From NCBI GenBank assembly GCA_015657535.1, contig JADHZB010000430.1, forward strand, positions 1-43,755: 43,755 nt of DNA, written 5' to 3'. Shown one piece after another: positions 1 to 10,295 of this stretch. Below the pieces are notes generated by a model. That model had not been told where the DNA came from and made no database searches. It saw nothing but the letters and a program-made list of their open reading frames with translations. Positions within the stretch are counted from its first letter, which is position 1. The number at the start of each line of letters is the position of its first letter. Origin of the DNA: Nephromyces sp. MM_2019. Taxonomy: Eukaryota; Apicomplexa; Aconoidasida; Nephromycida. The position numbers and the translations under genes are program-made.

Positions 1-138
1 TATATATATATATATATATTTTCTCTCAATCTCGCTCTCAAACACCCACCCAGCCCCCTGTGCACATACATAAACATTACATATCGTATATATATATATA
101 TATATTTATCTATGTCTATGTGTGTAAATTAAACAAAC
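1..138. repeat. AT/GT-rich edge sequence with (TA)n
   Basis: A TA dinucleotide run opens the window, and a second lies near 90-106. This DNA belongs to the intron after the second visible PTPA exon. The donor is at 139/138 on the minus strand. An AG preceding a GGGGCTGG stretch near 52-60 was tested as the next acceptor, but the joined frame stops after a few codons. The third PTPA exon therefore probably lies beyond the left edge. Confidence 0.6.
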
Positions 139-1438
139 CTACTAAATACAAAAAGGACAACATTGGCTTGATCAGACATCCTTAAGAAACCAATTTTGAA
201 TAAACAAAATAAAAATAATATAAAACACAATTCATGGCCTGTGCCATAATCAATACGCGTTTGATTTCCAAAGGATTCTTGTAAGTATACCTCAATTTCA
301 CATATAGCTGGATGAAGGTGTGTAGGTAATACTTCAGATAATAATGTGTGTGAAATCTATAATAGGTTTGTGTAAAAAAAATTGAATTAATATTTTTTTT
401 TGTTTTTGAATTGTGATAAAGGTTGGTGTAGTGTTGATTAGGGTGGGGTTGGGTAGAGTGAGCGACAAACTGGGTAGGGAGGGGTGTGTGTGTAGTGGGG
501 AGAATTGTGCAGGGGTGTGTTATACGTGTGTGTAGAGAGTGTGAAGGGATATAGAGTATATGCGCTTAGGAAGTCTTGGATTAAATATAATAGAGTATAG
601 AGTATGTTTTTTTTGTATATATGTATGTTATTCTATAACGTGTATAGGATAATGAGATGAGTGTAATATAATGCACATAATAAAAGTAACCCAAACCCAA
701 ATACACATTGGATTTAAATCATTGTATAATTTTATAAAAATAGTGATACTATTAGGTTCATATTAAATACAAATGCATATACAACAATAGATAAATATGC
801 ACAATGGTAAGCATAAATAAAAACACACATAATTTTACACACATGTATACAATATATATATAAGTGCAAAACACATAATCAATGATCCATAGATTTACAC
901 AGCACACAGTTCACATAGTACCTATAAACATATCACACACACATAATTATGTATATATCAATAAACTCATACTCCAATTATAATTTATATAAATAATACA
1001 TACAAAAGCGTATGCCTAAACCCTCGCACCCAAACTAATAGTTCATATAAATCAGACACACATACACACCTCCTTTAAATTATTATACCATTGCTGGAAG
1101 GCCCTATTACCAAATCTCATGGCCTGTTGTATGGGTGGGAAGTCGTCAATAGTTTTATAAAGTTTGGTAAGCATTTTGAGTAGACTAATAATGGGTGGAG
1201 AGGGCGGGGTATAGCCAACTGGAGGGCATTGAATTTCAGTATCATATGTCCTTGGGTCTAACAACTGTGTCGGTGAAATATACATTTTTGTCGCTCGGAC
1301 AGAGCTAGCTAAATTTTTGATAAAATTATTGATGTAGGTCCGTGTTTCATTGAATTTTTCAACATCCAATTTGTATGAAATTTGCTTCTCGGGCCTCCGA
1401 AATTGTTGAGGTAATTCCTCCTCATTTTGGTGACTCAT
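139..1438 (-). CDS. PTPA: PTPA, PP2A phosphatase activator (3'-partial, 2 exons seen)
   Basis: PTPA is a peptidyl-prolyl isomerase-like activator of the PP2A catalytic subunit in cytosol and nucleus. Exons: 1438..1070 (123 codons, phase 0) and 356..139 (72 codons plus 2 nt). The intron is 1069..357, gtgtgt to tatag. Exon 1 carries PPIQQAMRFGNRAFQQWY, and exon 2 carries the family signature SFGNQTRIDYGTGHE (core near 270-225) followed by a helix ending VVLFVFSR. The join NNLKE/ISHTLL keeps frame and matches family spacing. The start is the first ATG in the open frame; codons upstream up to 1510 lack one. About 195 residues are visible of a usual 320-400. The C-terminal third lies off the left edge. 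Family identity is secure; the gene end is not seen. Confidence 0.93.
357..1069 (-). other. PTPA intron 1, 713 nt, GT-rich then CA-rich in sense
   Basis: Read in the sense of transcription, the donor half (1069 down to about 770) is rich in GT/TG steps. The acceptor half (about 560 down to 420) is rich in CA and C. No coding signal was seen inside it. Confidence 0.75.
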
Positions 1439-2994
1439 TTCATGTGTATGGGAAGGTTGAAATGTATATATATGTTTGCGTAAAAGTAGAGAAAATGTAT
1501 ACGATTTCAATATATTTTCATCCGTAAGGGGAAAGTTGTGAGGTTAATATATATTGAGAACGTTTGCTGTATCGCATAAAAAATAATTCGGGACAGTGGA
1601 GTGTATGTACATTCGGTTATAGATGTATGTGTGGGTGTAGGTGTTTATGTTTGTGCTTGTATAAGTGTATTTGTGTGTAGGTTTATGTGTTGTCTAAATA
1701 TGTGTGTTGTGCATGTTTCGTATGTATGCAGTGGTATGTCTGTGTTAGTTGTTTATATTTTGAATAGGCTTATACAGTTTGTTTGCGTGTGTAAACTTTG
1801 TGTGTGTGTGCATAAATAATTAAACACTTTTACCTGTGTCTTATTGTATGATAACTTTTTTATTTATCAATATACAAAAACATGTTTGTCTGCTATTAAA
1901 TTAAGATCTGTAATTTAATAATTAAAAGGTGTATATGTGTATAAATATCAGTAAACAAGACCTGTGTGTGTGTGTTTGTAAAATGTAAGTAAATAAATGT
2001 GAGTGGTTGCCTAAAATTAAGTAAACCTAAGTTTGAAATCATATTTCCTTTTTAATATACTTTAAAAGTTCTTAAGTAAAACATGATTATATAACTTTAT
2101 GTGTAGATAGTCTAGCCTAAATTATACTGTTATACAATATCTACTCTACTATCAAACAGAGTTACATTTTACACATATCTTAACAAGTGTATACCCAAGT
2201 AAATACTAGAATAAATCATTAATTTACACACAATTAAAACATAAGTTACAATAACACATAATCACCAAAATTTACCTAGCACAAATACACAATTACTGAA
2301 TCTCCATAATACACATATAATCAACTAAGTTTACACAAAACACATACAACATTGCTTAAATTTTCAAAAAGTACTGATCATTATCTAAATTTACAAAATA
2401 AACACACACAGTCTTACCTAAATTTACAAATTAAACACACCTATTCTATTACATATCTATTCGAAAACTATGAATATCTAATATACGTGAACGCAATTAT
2501 AAAATTTTGTTTAATTAATATTTTGTATACACACCTTCCTTATGCAAATATATATATATATATATTCATAACAAATGTGTATATGCAAAAATATAAATAA
2601 GTATGAGTAAACATATTATAATTGTGATTAAATTTATATAAATATTAATACTCTACTTTGGAGTGTATATATAAAATATAGGCACTTCAAAATAAATTTG
2701 TAAAACAGCTTAATAAAACACATAAAAGGTATATAAGATAATCTATAGATACACATTTAATTGGATACACCCTACACACAATGAATCAAATATTCTATGA
2801 ATAAAACACATTAAACGCAATAAATCAAACAAACTATACATTGTATCACACACACAATACCCTCACCAAATCCTCTCATCTCCCCACACTATGCGCACCC
2901 CCTCAAAAAAAAATCTTTTTTAAAAGTGTTTTTATAATGAAACATTTTCAAATTATATGTACAAATACAGACACACAAGTATACACACACACAC
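1439..2994. other. Intergenic, PTPA 5' flank to AP4S1 3' flank
   Basis: No gene was recognised here. The plus strand is GT-rich from about 1600 to 1815, next to the PTPA start. It then becomes AT-rich and CA-rich from about 2160 to 2995, with loosely repeated CTAAATTTACAAA-like and CACACA motifs. Open frames at 1601-1819, 2352-2600 and 2841-3113 are low-complexity by-products of these biases and match no family I know. Confidence 0.6.
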
Positions 2995-4142
2995 TTAAAA
3001 ATTACGAAATGAAACAGGGCTATCTAGACTGTCTAAATGTAACAGAAAATCAAGAACATTTTGACGATTTGTTTCAACTATATAACCATTCATCACCATT
3101 TCATCTAAAATAAAATGAGCCTTATCAATATTAAACATTATATCTAATTCACACACACTTTCAAAATATTTATCTAATGTTTCTACAACACAATGTATAA
3201 ATTCTAATATAGCTAATTCATTAGCATCTGTATCTTCTACACCCATTATAAAATATAAACTTGCATATCTGAAATGTTTGTGTAGAGAGGGAAGTGTGAT
3301 TTATAGTGTGTCTGTGGATGGGTAGAAGTTTATATATATATATTTGTGGGTCCGTGGGTGTATTATATATGTGTGTTGAGGGTGCGTTGGTGGGTGTGAT
3401 TTATTGTGTGTGTGTGTCTATATATGTGTGTATGTATGTTATATAGATATATATGTGTGTCTGCATATATGTTTATGAGGTGTGGGTGGGTGTGTGCGAA
3501 ATATGTAAAATTGAATTGGTAATAGATTGATCATATGTAGGTATAAACAATATATATAAATGTAGATTCAAAACTATATGTATATTGATTAAGAAAATTG
3601 TGTGTGCGAGTGAAATGGATAGTATCAATTATGTAAGATTATGTCTATAATATAAATAGGTATAACCAAGATCAAATTGTGTGTGAGTATTATAAATGAG
3701 TAAACCCTCTTTAAAAGTAATGTGTGTATAGGTTGTAAATGTGTAAACCCTCTCTAAAAGTAATGTGTAAAGATATTTTAGCTATGTAAACCCCCTATCT
3801 AAAAAAAATGTATGTGTAGATTATAACTATGTAAACTTTCTCTAAAAGTAATGCGTGGATAGATTATAAATGTGTAAACTCTCTGAAATTAATAAGTGTT
3901 TAGATTGTAAATGTGTATAACCTCTCTAAAACAAGGTGTGTGTGTATATATATAACTTACTTTCTGAATATTATTTTATATTGCTTATACTCTAAAAATG
4001 AACACTCAAATTCAGAGCGATTTAAACACCGTCGAATTAAATCGTTTTCGAGTGCATTTTTATCAGGAATTGACAATTTCTTATAATAATGTGATAAACG
4101 TGTTTGCCCTTGTTTATTCACCATTAAAATAAAACTCAACAT
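2995..4142 (-). CDS. AP4S1: AP-4 complex subunit sigma (2 exons)
   Basis: Small sigma chain of the AP-4 adaptor, which sorts cargo at the trans-Golgi without clathrin. Exons: 4142..3961 (60 codons plus 2 nt) and 3268..2995 (1 nt plus 91 codons with stop). The 692-nt intron runs gtaagt to tttcag. The product is 151 aa against 144 in human. Exon 1 starts [17 protein letters not shown] and ends [15 protein letters not shown]. Exon 2 has [20 protein letters not shown], then [20 protein letters not shown] and NGYIVETN. The NKQGQTRLS start, SFLEYK and LDIMF..DK..FILDEMV.NG.IVETN fit sigma-4 better than sigma-1, -2 or -3. The start is the first in-frame ATG and matches the family start. The intron carries a 43-nt repeat array beside the donor. 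Confidence 0.95.
3691..3945. repeat. Degenerate ~43-nt tandem repeat, about 6 units, in AP4S1 intron
   Basis: Six diverged units begin near 3691, 3734, 3778, 3822, 3865 and 3906 (plus strand). Each carries a TATAAATGTGTAAAC-like start and a CTCTCTAAAAGTAATG-like middle. Spacing is 41-44 nt. The array ends 15 nt before the donor site of the minus-strand AP4S1 gene. Confidence 0.8.
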
Positions 4143-6404
4143 TTTTATGTGCGTGTGCGTGTTAAGAGGGTAGGGTGGGTGGGTGTTTAGGGGGAAAGGA
4201 GGTGTCTGTGCACAGGTGAGGTTGAATAGGAGGGGTAAGGGCGAAGATACAGGGTGTGTGTAGGGGTGTGAGTGGAGGGAGTGTGTGACTGATTGGCGTT
4301 GTTTTATATATGTAAGTTCATTTTGAAATATTTTAATTTGTGAAATTATATTATACTTAATCTGTGTATCTATGTATATGTAAATATGTATTTAGTTATA
4401 TAGTGTATATATATATATAGATATATGTATGAGTATTTATGTGTAAGTATATGGTTGTGTATTGTTGGTGATTTTAGGTGTGTCCAGATGTATTGTATAT
4501 GTTGGTATAAATGTGTGTTTATACATGTTTGATTTCTAATTGATAGCATGTATAAGTGTATGTGTGTATTATATATACATATATGAGAGTTAGAGAGAGC
4601 GTTTAGTCCAGTTCTGTGTGTATTTTATAATTTCTAATTACCGGATTATTTTTCTAATTTCATTGTAACTTGTATATAAAATATTTGAAAATGGAAATGA
4701 GGTAAAATTGAAGGAAATTGACATATATTTAGAATAAATTTTATATAAAATCAACTAATTGTATGTTTTTGTTTATGTATGTGTGATTGTATATTTATAT
4801 TTTTATAAGTTTGTGTGTGGTGTGTTAACACAAGTTAGCCAGTCCTATATAATGTTTGTAAAGTATGTACATTAAGTCATATAAGTAATTAATCACTGTA
4901 TTTAAATATATACACATTTTTTTTTATCATATATTTACTCACACTTCAATAAAATATTTCACACATGTTTCAATACAATATTATACGAACACGTTTATTA
5001 CACTAAGTTAATGTTGTAACCCAGTTGCAAATTTTTTATATTAAAACAAATTTACAAAAATTACGTTTTGCATTCATATATATTTATTATCATTAGTTGA
5101 TTACACACTCATGTAAGACTGATTGCACTCATACACAGACTTTTTTATATATAGATACTTAAAAAATCAATCTGGATAAAATTTTAAGCTTATCTATTTT
5201 TAATTGTCATTTATGTGTGTGTGCGGATAAGAATAGGAGTGTATATATGTGATTTTGTGTATATAAATGTGTGTATGAGCCAAAATATAAGTATAGATGT
5301 GTATATGAGTATGTATATGTATATGTGTGTTTATAGATCTGTATATATTTATGTATGTATGTGTGTATATATGTGTATGTGTGTTCCTATATGTTTATGT
5401 GTATAAATGTAATATGTATGTGTAAATATGTGTATATATAAGCAAATATTTGTAGTTGTGTGTGCTTGCGTATATACTTTTAAAATGTTTTAAGCAATTT
5501 ATAACATTTTCTTCATTTCTAAATAATCAATATATATATATCTATGTGTGTGAAATTTTAAATATAAAATTTATTAATTGAATTTTTTATTAGTAAATAT
5601 ATAGTTCTCAATTTGTAATAAGTTTATTGCTGTTAAGTTAAATCAAACCTATGAATGCGTTAATAAAGTGTGACAAATAGTAATTAAAGTAGTGTAAAAA
5701 TGTGTAAAATATTTGTCGCTTGTATATATGTGTAAGATGTGCTAAGCTTTTAAGGTGTGTAGAATCTATAAGATTTGTTGAATCTTTACATGGGTGTGAG
5801 ATGATGTTTTAAATCGATAAGATATGTGTAAGCATTTGTGAAAAAAAGAAGTATGATTTGTTTGGGTGTAAAATATGTAGAAAAAAAAGGAGTTAAAATT
5901 TCCTTGTTCGAAAGGTAATGTGTATAGAAATTGTTAAATCAAAATATAAAATATGTCTAAAAATAAAAATCAGTAAATAATATGATTTTTGACAGATGTG
6001 TTAGATTCATCGAATTTGAAATTTTTATTATAATTCATTAAAAACAAATCAAATGTACATTTACCCCTTTATACAAAAATAAACAAAAAATATTAAATTA
6101 TATTTATCTGAGTTGAAATTAACATATATATGTCTGAATTAAAAATTGAGTTTATGTGTGTGAGAAGAGTTGAGTATGTGGTTGTAAAAATGGTGAGTAT
6201 TTGTGTTTGTGTGTGAGTTTGTTATTTATATATGTGTATGAAATATTGAGTGTATGGTTATAAAAATTGGTTTATGTATGTGTATGGAAGAAAGAGGGAG
6301 AGGTAGCTGTTTATATATATAAATGTATATATGGCTATATTTAAAAATGTTTAATAAGTCGTATCGTAATGTGTGTGCGTAAAAGGTTTCATGTAGGGGG
6401 TTGT

Positions 6405-6585
6405 TATAGCGTGTGTATGTAGTAGGTTGTATAGAGTGCGTGTATTTAGTAGGTTGTATAGAGTGTGTATATGTAGCAGGTTGTATAGAGTGTGTGTGTG
6501 TAGTAGGTTGTATAGTGTGTGTATGTAGTAGGTTGTATAGAGTGTGTGTATGTAGTAGGTTGTATAGAGTGTGTGTGTGTTGTTA
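6405..6585. repeat. 27-nt minisatellite, about 6 copies
   Basis: The marker AGGTTGTATA recurs at 6424, 6451, 6478, 6505, 6530 and 6557. Spacing is 27 nt except one 25-nt step. The unit reads roughly GTATGTAGTAGGTTGTATAG followed by AGTGTGT. Because 27 is a multiple of 3, the minus strand stays open with a nine-residue period, which is not evidence of a gene. Confidence 0.88.
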
Positions 6586-6760
6586 ATGTGTCTGCTAAAA
6601 ATGTGTAAATATTATATATATATTTAACCAAATCTTGAGGGTTGGCTGTGCAATCCATTTAATTATCTTTAAGATATAAAACATTCTAAAAACGTCAAAA
6701 AAGATTTACACATTTTACCATGTGTATCAAAAATCATTCTTTTTGGTATATTTAATAAAT

Positions 6761-6762
6761 AA

Positions 6763-6799
<37 letters not shown>

Positions 6800-6818
6800 T
6801 ATAAATATATATATATAT
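6761..6818. repeat. (TA)n microsatellite
   Basis: Nearly pure TA/AT dinucleotides with a few interruptions, flanked by a GTGTGTGTG run. It lies downstream of the GGACT-like stop codon. Confidence 0.9.
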
Positions 6819-7024
6819 TGTGTGTGTGAGCGCTTGAAAAGTATGAGGTGTATAAGGAAAAAGTGTGTAGTAGAAACATCTCCAATGAAAGTAAGTGTGT
6901 GTATATCTCAACAGAGTGTATCTCAATAGTGTGTATTTCAAAACTTTGTATCTAAACATTTTGTAAATACACTCCAGTGTGTATAACCCCACACAAAAAA
7001 AATAAATGTGTAAAAATAAAATGA

Positions 7025-8750
7025 TTAGTCTATTTCATTGCGTAGAATTTCCGAGAGATGTTGGAGTTTCTTAGAGGCTGTTTGGCCACTTGTTTGTACA
7101 TTCTCTAGTATTCTAGGTGTGTATAATTTATCTTCATCCGTACCATATCGTTCTAATGTGGGTGGAAGCAATGTGAGCGAAGTGTGTATCTGTTGGTCAT
7201 CTTCCAATTCACAATTTGAAACTTGAATTTCTTTCTCATTGGTTGATTGGCTAGCGGTTAGTTGATTGAATAGTTTTGTTTTCAGTTCTGAATTAACATC
7301 TTGGCAATATATATAGGCTAAAACAACATAATTTGCCCCAAAATATGTGTCGCCTATCTCTGAGACAGAGTGTTTATCTTCATCCAAACTTTCTTCTTCT
7401 TGTGAGCTGGGTGTACAGGGTAAAGAATGTGTGCTTTTTATTGAAATCTCATCTATTGAAGTTGGTGTACATGGGAGTGATTGTGATGGGGGGAAAGTCG
7501 GGGTGTGTGTCTGTGATTGTGAGGGGGGGAGTGTGTATGTAGCAGATAGTGAGAAAGATGAATTTTCGGGTATCCCAAATAAATGCCTTGCTATTTCCAA
7601 GTCAAAATGTGAGTCAAGAATGGGGGAAACTTTAACCAGAGAACGATGATATTGTGTAGGTACACGCTCAAATTTATCCATTACTCGCAATTCTTCATCA
7701 TTAACTGCATAGACCTCTCCCTCTACCTATTTTTAATAATATAGGATAATAATGTGATTGATAAAAATGTATAAGAAATACATACTATTTCATTGAGTAT
7801 GTGTGAGTGAGCATGTGAGTGGTTTTTATTTTCTGGTTCAGGAGTAGAACCAGAACAAAACTCTCTATAGTTTAAATATCGTATAATGATTACACACAAA
7901 CTGTAATCAAACAAACCATGTACTGATGATCTGAGCTTGAAAATAAATTTTACCCATGACTTTACAAGTACCAAAACACATTTCATTTTACAAATATATA
8001 TATAGGTAAAATCTTACACTACAAATGTAATATAATTCATTCTATATAAATATAAATGCCACACATGATACATCCCGCATAAAGTGTCTAAATCAATATA
8101 TGTTACACATCACACATATACGCATCAATCTATATTGCACCCTCCAATATCAATATAAGTTACACCCTCCAATACCAATCTATTTGGTGCACTTTTTTCA
8201 AACGTCGGTTTGTATTATACATATAGCCAACACACACACAACCTATACAGACACAAACCTATAAAAAACCTACACACAAGCTTACACACAAACTTATACA
8301 CAAACGAATACATATACCTATACACAAACTCCACACCACCTTCAGACAAAACTATACGTAAACTTCATACAAACCTACACCGACACACACGCCCCTAAAC
8401 CCTTCGCGCCCACTCCTCCCTCCCCCACACACCTTGTAACCAATCCCTGGGGCATCTAAGACGGCGGGGCGGAAGCGGTGATCAGGGTCTTGGAACATTG
8501 GGAAGGGGTCAACTGTCTTTCCCTTGAAGGCAAAGGCAATCCCAGGCTTTGCCATTTTGTGGTGGTTTCTCATGTTTCGTTTGAGTGTGCCATAAATAAA
8601 AACGAGGTGTTTGAAGGGCCTGGGTAGGCTAATGGGGGGGAAGGGTGATGACTGGGGTAAGAGTTGAGGAGTAAGTGTGAGGTATTCATTCTTACTCAAC
8701 TTCTTCTCAGTATCCTTCTCTGGGAGTGTAGTATCATCAGCATTTCTCAT
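7025..8750 (-). CDS. GGACT: GGACT-like gamma-glutamylamine cyclotransferase, extended (2 exons)
   Basis: Enzymes of this fold release 5-oxoproline from gamma-glutamyl amines; GGACT acts on gamma-glutamyl-lysine from transglutaminase crosslinks. Exons: 8750..8433 (106 codons) and 7726..7025 (234 codons with stop). The 706-nt intron is phase 0, gtgtgt to aatag. The product is 339 aa, against about 150 in human. Residues 49-58 read LVFIYGTLKR and are followed by NHH; 96-106 read AVLDAPGIGYK; 107-126 read VEGEVYAVN..EL..MDKFE. FE (E126) aligns with catalytic Glu82 of human GGACT. The last strand is probably YVVLAYIY (239-246). Between residues 146 and 235 lies a Ser/Thr/Pro-rich insertion with SLPCTP twice, and after about 260 a polar tail. 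The fold call is strong; the exact substrate is inferred. Confidence 0.9.
7727..8432 (-). other. GGACT-like intron, 706 nt, donor half GT-rich
   Basis: In sense orientation the first ~230 nt after the donor are almost all G and T. The stretch near the acceptor is A/C-rich. A 264-nt open frame inside it (7723-7986, minus) overlaps the acceptor, starts without support and matches nothing, so it is read as intron. Confidence 0.75.
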
Positions 8751-10295
8751 AGTAAAGGGAGTCTAAAATTAGGTAAGGTGGTGGTGAAGCACAAACAGTT
8801 TTCATTGAATGGTTTAGGAAGTTATATAGGAGAAAATTGGGTTAGGTAAGAGGTAAAAGTGTAAGTCAATATCTATTATATAGCCCCTAAAAGGGAAAAG
8901 ATAAGAGACAAGATTACATTTGTATGTATTGAAGATTGAGATATGTAATGATGATGAGTTTAGTCATATATACGTGGGTCTATCTATGTGTTTTATGCGA
9001 CATGTGTATTTTTATATGTTATGGGTTTGTATGTCTAGTTGAAATAGCTAAGTCAATTAGAGTTAGAGAGATTGATTAATACATCGAACTTTTTTTTACT
9101 AATATGTTAGATTGTTGACTCATATATTCTACTAAATGTTTATACATATACTTAAAACGTTTAAAAGTACTACAACATAGGCATTTTTATGGACACACAT
9201 TTGCATTATTTTGTTTTATACATGAGTCTGATTTCACATTTATTCACATGTGAATTTGCTCAATATACATAGCAACTTATTTTAATTTATACACACACTC
9301 GAATTTACTTTTAAACATACGCAAACATGGACTCACTTTCATCTGTCCGCATAAATTTGTTTTTATATACACATACACTCGAGCTTACTTTTGCTTTTAT
9401 ATATTTTTACACACATGCCAACGACGAAATTATTTTCACACACACACAAACGGGTTCATTTTTACAAAAACATTAGTTTAATTTTTTACAATCTTGATTT
9501 CAATAAATTTACAAATATATGTATATATACTAATTTATAGACATACATATACATAATGCATATATAATCAATAGCTAAAAATATTTATACTTTTGTAGAC
9601 CCACAAGCATTCTCATAAGCACACACACACACGCACATATAATCTACATATTGGTTACACAACACAACAAATTAAATCAGCACCAGTTATACTTGAAATT
9701 TAATTTTACTAATGTATAGTTTTACAACCTAGTTAATTCTCCTCTGTGTACAAAAAATACTTGCATATACAAGCAAACTCACATACTTGTACACACACAG
9801 ACACATAAATAAGCACACACACCAAGACATACATACACATATAAACACAGAGATAAGCACAAACACATAGACATACATATAAAAATATACACACACAGAA
9901 ATACTCACATACACACTCAAATATATACACACATATATATATACAACACGTCTAAACTTACATACACCAATACCCTTCATCCTTCCCTACCTACCCTCAC
10001 ACATAATATTATTCAAATGATTTTTATCAAAAGTGTTTAATTTTTTAATTTTTTTTAAACTAAAAATAAATACTGTAAAAACATCAATTTTTCTTTTATG
10101 ATCCAAATTTAAGACAAGTTATATATTGATTTAAAATTAGCAAGAATATCAATAAAATAGTACATATGGGAAAAAAAAATTAAATAATTATCTATATATA
10201 ACTATATATTGAATTTTAGTATGTTTCTAAATTATAAAACAAATTAATTTTTAAAAAAAAGCCAGAAAAAAAAAATTGAGCCACACACCCATCTA
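8751..10295. other. Intergenic, GGACT-like 5' flank to ApiAT-like 1 3' flank
   Basis: No gene was recognised. The first 300 nt are mixed and moderately GT-rich on plus. From about 9180 to 9980 the plus strand is strongly CA-rich, with repeated ACACAC and ACATAC motifs, and then becomes A/T-rich to the transporter stop codon. The minus-strand open frames at 9729-9980 are translations of the CA repeats. Confidence 0.6.

Larger units (their letters stand above)
4143..7024. other. Intergenic, AP4S1 5' flank to GGACT-like 3' flank
   Basis: No gene was recognised. The plus strand is G/GT-rich directly upstream of AP4S1 (4143-4310), then AT-rich, with GT microsatellites at about 5205-5480 and 6120-6600 and the 27-nt repeat at 6405-6585. 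A (TA)n block lies at 6761-6818. Open frames at 5215-5406, 6446-6658 and 6669-6992 are simple-sequence translations. Confidence 0.6.

Noticed and set aside
6446..6992. Minus-strand open frames rich in Tyr, Thr and Ile
   Set aside because: Products of the 27-nt repeat and (TA)n tract; no motif and no splice support.
7723..7986. 87-codon minus-strand open frame
   Set aside because: Lies in the GGACT-like intron and overlaps the acceptor; the spliced gene needs this region removed.
9729..9980. Cys/Val/Tyr-rich minus-strand frames
   Set aside because: Translation of CA/GT microsatellite.
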